From a bacterium (GTDB lineage Bacteria; Myxococcota_A; Polyangia; Nannocystales; Nannocystaceae): a stretch of DNA of 64,000 nt. Where the stretch lies: positions 1 to 64,000 of the forward strand of contig JANSYI010000040.1 of NCBI GenBank assembly GCA_024742475.1. Reading direction: 5' to 3'. The position numbers and the translations under genes were made by a program. The stretch's first letter is position 1. The number at the start of each line of letters is the position of its first letter. The notes under the pieces are model-generated. The model searched no databases. It had not been told where the DNA came from and worked only from the letters and a program-made list of their open reading frames with translations. Of this stretch, positions 54,153-62,832 are shown piece by piece.

Positions 54153-55060
54153 GCACGCGCGCCCTCGCCCTCGCCCTCCTCGGACTCGCAGCCCTCGCCT
54201 GCGGCGACGATCCGGCCGCAACCCCGCCCCAGACTGCAGACAAGACGGACGAGGCCCCCGAGCCCAAGACCGACGACGGCACCAAGCCCGACCCGGAGCC
54301 CAAGGCCGACGAGGGCAGCAAGCCCGACGTGGGCAGCGCCGAAGGCGGCGACTGGGAGAGCCCCGACGGCGAGGCTGTCGACCCCGAGGTCGCCGCAATC
54401 GACCCTGATGAGCCTCTGCCCGAAGAGGTCCCGCACGCCGAGGTTGCGCACCCGGGGCCCTGCAAGGTCACCTGGAGCACCGGCGCCAAGCTCACCTTCA
54501 CCTACGAGGGCGACGGCGGCACCGTCAAGGTCGACGCCGACGGCAAGGGCAAGCCCGAGGCCTGCGGCGCGTTCACCATCGCCGAGGGCAAGACCATCAA
54601 GGTCGACATCGACGAGGGCTGCGACGACTCGGTCGAAAACACGATCGAGCCCACCTATGACGCCAAGGCCAACGTCGCGACCGCCACCTTCACCGACGGC
54701 GACAAGGCCCGCGACGTCACCCTCATCGAGGTCGCAGGCTTCACGGGCCTCACCCCCGGCTACCCGATCTACGCCAAGCGCAAGGACGCCAACGTCTACG
54801 TGCGCGGCGGCCTTGCCCGCAAGGCCACCGTCAAGAAACCCTGGCAGGGCCCGGCCATGACCGTGACCTTCGGCTACAACAAGGCCGGCCAGCTCGAGCG
54901 CATCAAAGAAGACCACGACAGCGACGGCACCACCGACCGCCGCCTCGACTACCGCTACGACGACCAGGGCAACGTCATCGCCATGGCCGTCACGCTGGGC
55001 AGCGGCGACACCGTGCAAAAAGGCCGCGCCAACCTCGACTACAGCTGCCACGAGCAGTAG
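54149..55060 (+). CDS. Lipoprotein at the end of the radical SAM operon
   Basis: The ATG overlaps the stop codon of the double radical SAM gene by 4 bases. The 303-residue protein has a lipobox (AALACG), an acidic Pro/Lys/Asp linker (about 20-105) and a strand-rich C-terminal domain (CKVTWSTGAKLTFTYEG, MTVTFGYNKAGQLERI, DYRYDDQGNVIAMAVTLG). The last part resembles RHS/YD-like strands. Translational coupling with the enzymes makes it a candidate substrate or product-display protein. No conserved Cys/His-rich core is evident. Confidence 0.72.
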   Translation: MSTRALALALLGLAALACGDDPAATPPQTADKTDEAPEPKTDDGTKPDPEPKADEGSKPDVGSAEGGDWESPDGEAVDPEVAAIDPDEPLPEEVPHAEVAHPGPCKVTWSTGAKLTFTYEGDGGTVKVDADGKGKPEACGAFTIAEGKTIKVDIDEGCDDSVENTIEPTYDAKANVATATFTDGDKARDVTLIEVAGFTGLTPGYPIYAKRKDANVYVRGGLARKATVKKPWQGPAMTVTFGYNKAGQLERIKEDHDSDGTTDRRLDYRYDDQGNVIAMAVTLGSGDTVQKGRANLDYSCHEQ

Positions 55061-55064
55061 ACCG

Positions 55065-57848
55065 CTACGGCGCGAGGGCGGCGGTCGGCCCGAAGTCGAC
55101 GGCGTCCTGCGCCGCCTCGATCGCGGACGACGTCCCCGACAGCACGGTGACCGAGCGGCCGTGAGGCATGATGGCGCCCACCAGCGCCCGCACCTGCCCC
55201 GGCCGCGCGGTGGCGACCGCGCGCGGGAGGTCCATCACCGTGTCGACCTCGACGCCTGCCCGCAACGCAGCGACCACGGCCTCGGAGAACGCGCTGGGAT
55301 CGTCGCGGCGTAGGATCGCCCGATGCAACACGACGCGCCGAGCCGCTGCGAAGCGGCGGTCCAAGTCGTCTCCACGACGCAGGCGTTCGAGGGACTCGAA
55401 TAGCGCTGGGAGTGCCTCGGACGCCCGGCGGCCGTCCACCTGGCCCTGCACCACGATGCGGGGCTGCTCGTCGTCGATGAAAGCGTCGAAGCTGTACGCG
55501 ACGCCATACTCCCTCCGCAGCCGCTGCACCTCTGCGTCGAGCATCTCGACGAGGATCAGCAGGCCCGCCCGCGCCTCTCCCCACGTCCCGGCGAGGGGGA
55601 AGGACATCTCGACCTGCAGCTGCAGCGCGCCGGGGACGACCTCCGTGAACACTCGCGTCTCTCCCGGTCTGGGTTCGGGGATCCGTGCGCGGGCTCTGGC
55701 GGGACTCGGCGTGTTCCACCGGGTGATGTCGGGGCGCCGGAACTGACGGTCGCCAAAGTACACGCGGACGTAGCGACGCACGAGCGCCTCGTCGAAGCCC
55801 CCCGTGACGACCAACGTGGCGTTGTCCGCCCGCAGATGCTCTTGGTACCAAAGGCGAAGTCTACGGTCGGTCACCCGTCGGAGCTCTCGACGAGAGACGG
55901 CGGAACGCAGCGTATTCGGGTGACCGACCCCCCACAGCGCGTCCGCCACCCGCGCTTGGCCAAGCAGCGCTTCTGCCTCGCCCGACTCGACGAGGTCGAG
56001 CTTCGTGTCGCGATAGTGAAACGCCAAGTTCTCGGTGGGCACGCCGTTGAGTGCACGCTCGGAGAACCATGCGAGCACCATGTCCAGGTAGATGCTCATC
56101 CCGCGAGCCTGATACGAGATCGCGTTCGCCCCGGCGTCGATCGAGAACACCGACCCCGATGCCTCGAACGCGCGAGCGAGCTGCCAGGTCTCGATGGCCG
56201 AGAAGTCGGGCCGAAAGGCGTGGGGGACCACGGCCGCGACATCGGAGACCTCGGCGTCGCGCAGGCCAGCATGCACGATCATCGTCGCCTCCATCAGCGG
56301 GAAGTCGGTCGTCTGCAGCAGCATGACCTCGAGCCCGTTGTCGAGCGTGAAGGACGTCGGCTTCACGTCGCCGGACGACGCGACGAAGGGCAGGTCCCGC
56401 TGGGCCTCCGCGGGGTCGACCGGCGCACGCCATCCTGCGTGCCCTGGGTCGACGCGCCCCAGCGATCGAGCGCCTTCGCTGGCCTCCTCACTCGCCGGAT
56501 CGGGGACGACCGACAACCGAATCGCCGAAGACGCTTGCAGATAGCGCGAGCCGACCTCCTGCAGCCGCTGAGGGTTCATGGCGTCGAGCGTGTGAAGATC
56601 GTCCCCGTAGAAGCGCGACGGCTCACTGGAGAGCGCGTCCGCGTAGGCGCTCGCGCTCTCGAGCGTAGATGCGACGCTCGAGAGCACGGAGCGACGGATC
56701 CGCTGGCGGGAGCGCTCGTAGACCTCGGGTGGAAGCGGGGTCGAGACGATGTCATCGATGACCGCGCGGACCTCGGCCGCAGCCTTCGACGGGTCCTCCC
56801 CCGCGACGGGCACAACGTCGACCAGCAGCACCGGCGCGTCCCGCCCACCCACGACGAAGAACTGCGCGGACTGGGCCTTGCGATGCTTTCGGTCCTCGAG
56901 CAGTCGAGGAAGCACCAGCGTGGCCGTTCGCCAGGCGACCTCGACCTCGATGGAGGCGCGATCGGCCTCGCTGGGAAGCGCATACGCGAGCACGGTCGCG
57001 GGCCCCGACACGGGCGCCCGGACGACACGGTCCCGCGCCTGGGTTTGCAACACCGGCAGGGCGCGTCGCTGCACGGGCTTCGGGGCCAACGGCCCGAGCC
57101 GAGTCTTGACCAGCTCGAGCGCACGCTGAGGCTCGACGTCTCCGGTAATGACGACGTCCGTCGTCGATGGGCTGTAGTAGCGCGTGACGAAGTCGCAGAC
57201 GTCCTGGCGCGTCACACGAGCGAGCGAGGCCTCATCGCCACCCAGCGCGGCATGGTAGGGGTGCGACTGTGGGTACACCGCACGGTAGATGGCGTCGAGC
57301 CATCCCAGCCGGCGATAGCGCAGTTCATTGCGAACGACCTCGACCTCGCGCTCGAGCACAGAGTCCTCGAGCGCCTCACAATCGAACCCCAAGCGCGCCT
57401 GTGCGTACTCGACGGAGCGCTCGAGCGAGTCGGGCGGCCCGAGGTGCTGGTAGTGGGTCCAATCCGCCGTCGTGAACCCACCGAAGTGAAGCGAGGAGTC
57501 GGGAAGGTCGAGCATCACGGGGACACCCGCCTCCGTCTCGACCTCGAACATCAAGTGTTCGACGAGGTGCGCGAGCCCGGGCAGCTGTGGCGGGTCGTCG
57601 CGCGCCCCAACGTGATGACGCACGTCGAACTCGATCAGCGCAGACTTCGGGTCCTGTACGACGAACAGACGAACCCCGTTCTCGAGCGTCGCGAGCTTGC
57701 CGACGACGTCCGTCTCGATCTCCCGACTGGGCTCGGGGAGCTCGAGGCGGCGCTGGTCGAAGCCCGCGCGGGGGTTCGCACAGCCGAGCAAGGAAACGAG
57801 GGCGGCGGCCGCACCTGACACGAGTCGATGTCGCCATCCTGGGAGCAT
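55065..57848 (-). CDS. M16-family (insulinase-like) metallopeptidase lipoprotein
   Basis: The 927-residue protein has a lipobox (SLLGC) and two M16 repeats. The first has the inverted zinc motif HLVEH (in GLAHLVEHLMFE), and the distal Glu in EREVEVVRNELR. The second repeat lacks the zinc site, as in processing-peptidase partners that only help substrate binding. A TAGAGT element 7 bases before the ATG supports the start. It lies 5 bases from the convergent operon end. Secreted peptide cleavage is likely; processing of a peptide from the neighbouring operons is only a guess. Confidence 0.88.
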   Translation of the reverse strand: MLPGWRHRLVSGAAAALVSLLGCANPRAGFDQRRLELPEPSREIETDVVGKLATLENGVRLFVVQDPKSALIEFDVRHHVGARDDPPQLPGLAHLVEHLMFEVETEAGVPVMLDLPDSSLHFGGFTTADWTHYQHLGPPDSLERSVEYAQARLGFDCEALEDSVLEREVEVVRNELRYRRLGWLDAIYRAVYPQSHPYHAALGGDEASLARVTRQDVCDFVTRYYSPSTTDVVITGDVEPQRALELVKTRLGPLAPKPVQRRALPVLQTQARDRVVRAPVSGPATVLAYALPSEADRASIEVEVAWRTATLVLPRLLEDRKHRKAQSAQFFVVGGRDAPVLLVDVVPVAGEDPSKAAAEVRAVIDDIVSTPLPPEVYERSRQRIRRSVLSSVASTLESASAYADALSSEPSRFYGDDLHTLDAMNPQRLQEVGSRYLQASSAIRLSVVPDPASEEASEGARSLGRVDPGHAGWRAPVDPAEAQRDLPFVASSGDVKPTSFTLDNGLEVMLLQTTDFPLMEATMIVHAGLRDAEVSDVAAVVPHAFRPDFSAIETWQLARAFEASGSVFSIDAGANAISYQARGMSIYLDMVLAWFSERALNGVPTENLAFHYRDTKLDLVESGEAEALLGQARVADALWGVGHPNTLRSAVSRRELRRVTDRRLRLWYQEHLRADNATLVVTGGFDEALVRRYVRVYFGDRQFRRPDITRWNTPSPARARARIPEPRPGETRVFTEVVPGALQLQVEMSFPLAGTWGEARAGLLILVEMLDAEVQRLRREYGVAYSFDAFIDDEQPRIVVQGQVDGRRASEALPALFESLERLRRGDDLDRRFAAARRVVLHRAILRRDDPSAFSEAVVAALRAGVEVDTVMDLPRAVATARPGQVRALVGAIMPHGRSVTVLSGTSSAIEAAQDAVDFGPTAALAP

Positions 57849-57855
57849 CGGGGCA

Positions 57856-57861
57856 ACTCTA
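57856..57861 (-). promoter_or_regulatory. Predicted -10 element of the M16 peptidase gene
   Basis: TAGAGT lies 7 bases before the ATG at 57848. Confidence 0.45.
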
Positions 57862-57914
57862 CGAGAGGCTGCGATGACGCTGGGGAGAATTCCACCCTGC
57901 GATGGACCTGGCGG

Positions 57915-58454
57915 TCACATCCCCCAGGGTCGGAAGCCGCGGGAGTCGATGTTGCCCTTCGTGAACACGAAGAACGAGGTGCTGTACTTGATGTCGGTGA
58001 CGTGACCGGGGTGGACGGGCAGCACGATGTCGACCGGGTTGCCCTTTTGAAAGATGTAGGGGTAGTGGATGTTGATCGGGTGGTTGCCTGGAGGCAGCGG
58101 CACGATCTGCGGCTTGTTCCACTTGAACGGGATCTGCTGGTTGTAGACCGTGATCACCGGGTGGGTCATCAGCAGCATCCACTGCAGGAAGAAGAACTCG
58201 GCGGTGACGAGAATGCCCGAGGTCAGCTGCGCTGGAGGCCCGGCATAGGGCTGCTGCGGCGGGTAGCCGGGATGCTGCTGCTGCGGCGGGTAGCCGGGAT
58301 GCTGCTGCTGCGGCGGGTAGCCGGGATGCTGCTGCTGCGGCGGGTAGCCCGGCTGCTGCTGCTGCTGCGGCGGGTAGCCCGGCTGCTGCGGGGGCGGTCC
58401 GCCCGGCGGTTGTCCGTTGCCCCACTGCCCACCGCCATCACCCTGCCCATGCAT
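57915..58454 (-). CDS. Pro-Gln-Tyr repeat protein with conserved C-terminal domain
   Basis: The ATG at 58454 (leaderless) gives 179 residues. The first 80 residues contain repeats of PPQQQHPGY type (about 20-75), which are likely disordered and self-associating. The C-terminal domain (about 80-179; LTSGILVTAEFFFLQWMLLM, HPVITVYNQQIPFKWNKPQI) has one hydrophobic stretch and many aromatic strands. There is no signal peptide. I do not recognise the domain. The Pro-Gln repeats recall low-complexity spacer domains of membrane-associated or shell proteins. Confidence 0.65.
   Translation of the reverse strand: MHGQGDGGGQWGNGQPPGGPPPQQPGYPPQQQQQPGYPPQQQHPGYPPQQQHPGYPPQQQHPGYPPQQPYAGPPAQLTSGILVTAEFFFLQWMLLMTHPVITVYNQQIPFKWNKPQIVPLPPGNHPINIHYPYIFQKGNPVDIVLPVHPGHVTDIKYSTSFFVFTKGNIDSRGFRPWGM
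58249..58389 (-). repeat. 27-base coding repeats (PGYPPQQQH)
   Basis: Nearly identical 27-base units, with a GCTGCTGCTG-type core on the plus strand, encode PGYPPQQQH-type repeats. High DNA identity suggests recent duplication and possible length variation between strains. Confidence 0.85.
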
Positions 58455-58461
58455 TGCGTCC

Positions 58462-58467
58462 ACAGTA
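58462..58467 (-). promoter_or_regulatory. Predicted -10 element of the PQQ-repeat gene
   Basis: TACTGT lies 7 bases before the ATG at 58454 and is divergent from the promoter at 58538. Confidence 0.45.
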
Positions 58468-58537
58468 GCCGAAACGACCCCCGCTGCGCACCCCGCGAAC
58501 GCGCATCGACCGGGGAGAATCGACGCGGCGTCCGGAG

Positions 58538-58543
58538 TAGACT
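58538..58543 (+). promoter_or_regulatory. Predicted -10 element of the phospholipase D-like gene
   Basis: TAGACT lies 6 bases before the GTG at 58550. Confidence 0.5.
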
Positions 58544-58549
58544 CCGGCC

Positions 58550-59986
58550 GTGCGTTCGGTGCTGCCCCTGATTTCTCTGTTCGGGATGCTCGCGTGCGGG
58601 CCCAAGTCTTCGACCGACATCCCGACCGATGGCACGGCCGTCGCCGACGAGGGCTCGATCCGGCTCATCCTCAACGACCCCACGCAGTTCGAGCGGCCCA
58701 CGGACAACTGCGACGCCGAGCACTGCCAGGCCCTGCTGGAGATCATCGAGGGCGCGACACAGAGCATCGACTTCGCGATCTACGGGATGCGCAACCAGAC
58801 GAAGATCAGGGACGCGCTCGTCGCTGCCAAGTCGCGAGGCGTCGTCGTGCGGGGCGTCGTCGATCGCGATCTCGAGGGTAAGAACTACTACTCGAGCACC
58901 GAGGCCTTGGTCGATGCGCTCGGCGACGTGCGTAGCGACCTCAAAGCCGACCGCAAGATCGCCAAGCAAGAGGCCCGGGATCGCTACGACCGCGAGCCCA
59001 AGTGTGAGCGCCCCGAGGGCTTCGAGGGCCCGCTGCAGTGCTTGGCCTACGACCTCGGCGAGTCGTGCCTGCTCGCCGCCCACGCCAGCCGAGAGCCTCT
59101 CGAAGGCGGTGCGAAGATCATGCACGACAAATTCTTCATCGTGGACCGACGCTTCGTCTGGACCGGCTCCACCAACGTGAGCGACTCGGGCACCGGGGGC
59201 TACAACGCCAACCTGGTCACCGTCGTCGACTCGAAGGTGCTCGCCGGCTGGTACACCGACGAGTTCGAGCAGATGTACGTCGAAGGCAAGTACCACGGGC
59301 GCAAACCCAAGCCCTCGGGCCAAAAGAAAGTGACGCTCGGCGACGCCGAGCTCGAGGTCTACTTCTCCCCGCAGGAGTCTCCGATCAGCTCACGCCTGCG
59401 CCCGCTCATTCGAGGCGCCAAGGACCGTATCGACGTCGCGGTCTTCTTCCTCACCCACAAGCACATCGTGGGCGACCTCATCGATGCATACCGCCGCGGC
59501 GTACGCGTCCGCGTCATCCTCGACGCCACTGGAGCGAAGAACGGCTACACCAAGCACGAGCTGCTGCGGGCCGCGGGCATCGCCGTGAAGGTCGAGCACT
59601 GGGGCGGCAAGATGCACATGAAGTCGGCCGTCATCGACGGCGAGACGGTGATCACCGGCTCGATGAACTGGACGTCTTCGGGCGACACGAAGAACGATGA
59701 GAACACGATCATCGTGCACAGCCCGGCGCTCGCGAAACAGTACGAGGCGTTCTTCGAGACGATCTGGAACGACATCCCCGATGCGTGGCTGACCGCCAAC
59801 CCCGACCCCGAGTCGAAGGACTCGACGACGGCGTGCAGCGACGGCGTCGACAACGACTTCGACCACGACGCGGACGCCGAAGACCCCGGATGCGGTGACG
59901 ATGCGCCGCCTCTGCCAGCCCTGCCGCCGTGGCGCATCGTGCCCAAGAACGGGCGTCTGACCTGCGAGCTTGGGATGGCGGAGTAG
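58550..59986 (+). CDS. Phospholipase D-like lipoprotein (two HKD motifs)
   Basis: The 478-residue protein starts at a GTG with lipobox GMLAC. Two HxK(x)4D motifs, HDKFFIVD and HMKSAVID, each followed by GSTN or GSMN, define an intact phospholipase D/nuclease superfamily enzyme. Such enzymes cleave phosphodiesters of lipids or nucleic acids. The C-terminus has CSDGVDNDFDHDADAEDPGC, a Cys-bounded calcium-type motif frequent in myxobacterial surface proteins. A secreted or surface lipase/nuclease role is likely. Confidence 0.9.
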   Translation: MRSVLPLISLFGMLACGPKSSTDIPTDGTAVADEGSIRLILNDPTQFERPTDNCDAEHCQALLEIIEGATQSIDFAIYGMRNQTKIRDALVAAKSRGVVVRGVVDRDLEGKNYYSSTEALVDALGDVRSDLKADRKIAKQEARDRYDREPKCERPEGFEGPLQCLAYDLGESCLLAAHASREPLEGGAKIMHDKFFIVDRRFVWTGSTNVSDSGTGGYNANLVTVVDSKVLAGWYTDEFEQMYVEGKYHGRKPKPSGQKKVTLGDAELEVYFSPQESPISSRLRPLIRGAKDRIDVAVFFLTHKHIVGDLIDAYRRGVRVRVILDATGAKNGYTKHELLRAAGIAVKVEHWGGKMHMKSAVIDGETVITGSMNWTSSGDTKNDENTIIVHSPALAKQYEAFFETIWNDIPDAWLTANPDPESKDSTTACSDGVDNDFDHDADAEDPGCGDDAPPLPALPPWRIVPKNGRLTCELGMAE

Positions 59987-59995
59987 TCAGACCAC

Positions 59996-61150
59996 TCAAC
60001 ACGGCTTCTTGAACAAGAGCGCGCTGAGCATCAGGTTCGCGTGGTCCGTCCGCCCCGGCAACACGCAACCGAACTCGCCGAATGTGAACGGCATCGCAAA
60101 CGGCACGCCCGGAAGTACCGCCGTGGTCTGCTCGAGCATGTCGCCGGCGCGGTCTCCCACCGCCAGGTGGCAGCCACCGCAGTTGATGACCATCGCTCCG
60201 GCAATGTCGTCGGCCTGGACCTGAGCCCGGTCGAGGGCGCGGTCGATGATCTGTGCGCCCCGCCGAACGAGAGATGCCTGGGTCGTGTGCATCATGGTGA
60301 CGGTCTCTCCCTCGTGAACGCGAGCGAACAGCGTCAGCGCGCCATCCTCGGCGCGAACGCGCTCGGGGTGCACGAGCAGATATGCGGGAATGGAGCCGAT
60401 CGACATGCGGGAGACTCCCAACGGGCGCAGCGTCGTCTTGTCGAGCACGGGGCCGCCTGCGGTCAAGGCATCGCCCAGCCCACCGGAGGTCCACTCGTCG
60501 TACACCGCCGCGGCGGGTCGACCATCGATCTCGAGGAGCGTGAACCCGTCGACGCGAGTGGCGACGCCTTTGTTGGACGAAGGAAGGTATCCGCTGTTGA
60601 ACGTTGGAATGACCTCGCAGGGCCAAGCGATGGCCAGGACGAGCGTGCCAGTGCTGCGGACCCCCGCGGCATCGAAGACGCGCCACTTCCCAGAGAGGTC
60701 GTTGTCGGCCGCCCCGCCGCCGGTGAGCTCGACGGTGTCGCCAAAGCGTGCACGCGCCAGGTCGACGATCTCGGCCTCCAATCCAGGGGTTCCAAAGCCG
60801 ATCAACGCGTTGACCCCAGAGGGCACCCCAGTGGCGTCGAGGGCGGCGAAGAGGGCCTCGGCATCCGCGGCCGCCGCTGCAGCCACCTCGACATCGCCGG
60901 CGAACCACAGCGCCGAGGCATCGCTGAGCCCCACATCGGCCCCCACACCCCGGCATGACGTCACGCCAATGAACGGCGTGCCTCGCATTGCGTCGGCGAT
61001 GCCCTGCCGAAACGCCTCGACGTCCAGCTCGGCGTCACAGAACACGACGCCACCGCGCACGTTCGCGGGGAGGCGACCGACGAGCTCGGCAACGAGCGTA
61101 TCCACATCGTTCGCGCTCGATGCTCGGGAGAGGACCTGTGAACGCGGCAC
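59996..61150 (-). CDS. FIST-domain protein (second copy)
   Basis: The GTG at 61150 (384 residues) follows a TACAAT hexamer by 6 bases; longer starts lack support. FIST N domain (about 1-205; GGVVFCDAELDVEAF, GVTSCRGVG, GGGAADN) and FIST C domain (about 210-384; VHPERVRAED, CGGCHLAVGDRAGDML, FTFGEFGCV). There is no output domain. It is divergent from the histidine kinase gene, so it may be the sensor partner of that kinase. It resembles the FIST protein of the repeat-peptide operon in layout, not closely in sequence. Confidence 0.85.
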   Translation of the reverse strand: MPRSQVLSRASSANDVDTLVAELVGRLPANVRGGVVFCDAELDVEAFRQGIADAMRGTPFIGVTSCRGVGADVGLSDASALWFAGDVEVAAAAAADAEALFAALDATGVPSGVNALIGFGTPGLEAEIVDLARARFGDTVELTGGGAADNDLSGKWRVFDAAGVRSTGTLVLAIAWPCEVIPTFNSGYLPSSNKGVATRVDGFTLLEIDGRPAAAVYDEWTSGGLGDALTAGGPVLDKTTLRPLGVSRMSIGSIPAYLLVHPERVRAEDGALTLFARVHEGETVTMMHTTQASLVRRGAQIIDRALDRAQVQADDIAGAMVINCGGCHLAVGDRAGDMLEQTTAVLPGVPFAMPFTFGEFGCVLPGRTDHANLMLSALLFKKPC

Positions 61151-61156
61151 CCCTCC

Positions 61157-61162
61157 ATTGTA
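61157..61162 (-). promoter_or_regulatory. Predicted -10 element of the second FIST gene
   Basis: TACAAT, the closest to a sigma-70 consensus here, lies 6 bases before the GTG at 61150. Confidence 0.55.
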
Positions 61163-61293
61163 AGGGAGCCACCCGCGAAACTCAGTGCCATTGCAGACGG
61201 TGGGCGGCCTGTTCCAGGTCGCGTGGCGTGTTTGGCTTCCCCGAGGTATGCCTCGTACGTTGCTCTCTCGGCCTAGCGAGGAGGAGACCTTCG

Positions 61294-62721
61294 ATGACTC
61301 GCGACCGCCAGCAAGACCCCACACTCGACGCCGTGCCTGGGCTGACGCTGCGGATGCTCTCGACGCTCCGCGAATCTGTCCTCCTCACCGGCCCCGACCT
61401 GGATGAAGGACCCCGCATCCTCTACGCCAACGACGCCTTCTGGCGGATGAGCGGCTACACGCCCGGAGAGCTCATCGGCCAGACCCCACGGGTGCTCCAG
61501 GGGCCGAAGACCGATCGCGCGCTGCTGCTCCGCTTGCGCTCAGACCTCGAGGCTGGACGGCCGTTCGAGGGTCGAGCGATCAACTACCGCAAGGACGGCA
61601 GCGAGTATCACGTCTCTTGGTACATCGAACCCGTCCGCGCGGCGTCGGGTGCCGTCGAGTACTACATCGCCGTCCAGCGCGATATCACCCACACGGTCCG
61701 CAGCGAAGCAGAGCTCAACTCGGTCTTGTCGGCGCTCCGAGCGTCCCCCGAGGGGCTGCTGTTCCTCGATGAAGCCGGCAAGATCATCCGGGCCAACCCT
61801 GCGGCGGAGGAGCTGTGTCGAGTGAGCGCAGACGCCATGGTCGGACGCACGCTCCCCGAGCTGTTCGACCCCGACGACCTCTCGGTGAGCGACGACGGTC
61901 GATGGGAGGTCCGAATCGACGACCCAAACCTCCCCGCGACGCGACGTGTCGAGCTGCGCCGCATCGGGCGCGACGGTGGAGACACCTTCTGGGCGGCCTC
62001 CGACCAGACCGAACGTCGGCGCCTCGACGCCCTCGCCAACGCGGTCAACGTCGTGCAGCAAACCGGCTATGTGTTCGCCGGAATTCGCCACGAGCTTGGG
62101 AACCCGATCAACAGCGTCAAGACGGCGCTCGCCGTGCTTCAAAAACACGGAGCGACGTTCAGCGAGGACAAGCGCGCGGACTACTACGACCGCATGATGC
62201 AGGAGCTCGTCCGCATCGACTTCCTGCTGACGGCGCTTCGCAGCTACAACGCGCACGAGTCGGTGCGCGTAGAGGTCTTCGACGTCAATACCCACATCGA
62301 AGACTTCCTTCGCGTCGCGAGAGCCTCTCCGAGCGCCGCCGACCTGCAGTGGCACCCCTCGCAGCGACCTCTCCTGGTCCGGGGAGACCCTCGGGGTCTG
62401 TATCAGGTGCTCCTCAACCTCGTGAAGAACGCCGGGGACGCCGTCGCGGACGTGTCGGGCCCTCGCATCGTCCTGTCGACGCGCGACAAGGGCGACACCG
62501 CGGAGGTCATCGTCGAAGACAACGGCGTCGGCATGACTCCGGATCAGCTCGACTCCATCGGTCGCCCCTTCGCCACGTCGAAGCCCCAGGGCACAGGGCT
62601 CGGCGTCTGCGTTTCGCAGCGGATCCTCGCTGGCATGCAAGGACTCCTCGACTTCGAGTCGACACCGAGCGAGGGCACTCGTGCGCGCATCGAACTGCCG
62701 CGCGCGCAGCGAGCGACCTGA
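61294..62721 (+). CDS. Soluble PAS-PAS sensor histidine kinase
   Basis: The 475-residue protein has an AGGAGG-type ribosome site before the ATG at 61294. Two PAS domains (about 25-140, with YANDAFWRMSGYTPGEL and a PAC, and about 145-245, ANPAAEELCRVS), then a dimerisation domain with the phospho-acceptor His in RHELGNPINSVKTAL and an HATPase domain (NLVKNAGDAV, DNGVGMTPD, TGLGVCVS). No membrane segment, so it is a cytoplasmic kinase. The first PAS resembles LOV-type PAS proteins but lacks the usual NCRFLQ cysteine motif (it reads QTPRVLQGPKTD). The response regulator is the next gene. Confidence 0.9.
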   Translation: MTRDRQQDPTLDAVPGLTLRMLSTLRESVLLTGPDLDEGPRILYANDAFWRMSGYTPGELIGQTPRVLQGPKTDRALLLRLRSDLEAGRPFEGRAINYRKDGSEYHVSWYIEPVRAASGAVEYYIAVQRDITHTVRSEAELNSVLSALRASPEGLLFLDEAGKIIRANPAAEELCRVSADAMVGRTLPELFDPDDLSVSDDGRWEVRIDDPNLPATRRVELRRIGRDGGDTFWAASDQTERRRLDALANAVNVVQQTGYVFAGIRHELGNPINSVKTALAVLQKHGATFSEDKRADYYDRMMQELVRIDFLLTALRSYNAHESVRVEVFDVNTHIEDFLRVARASPSAADLQWHPSQRPLLVRGDPRGLYQVLLNLVKNAGDAVADVSGPRIVLSTRDKGDTAEVIVEDNGVGMTPDQLDSIGRPFATSKPQGTGLGVCVSQRILAGMQGLLDFESTPSEGTRARIELPRAQRAT

Positions 62722-62832
62722 CCACCGGCGACACCGCGGGGCGTCGTGACCACCTGGGGCAGATTGCCCGTCACACCCAAGCCGCGATGCGAGCGCACGC
62801 GTGCAACGAGCGGATATCGCGTTGTCCACGAA

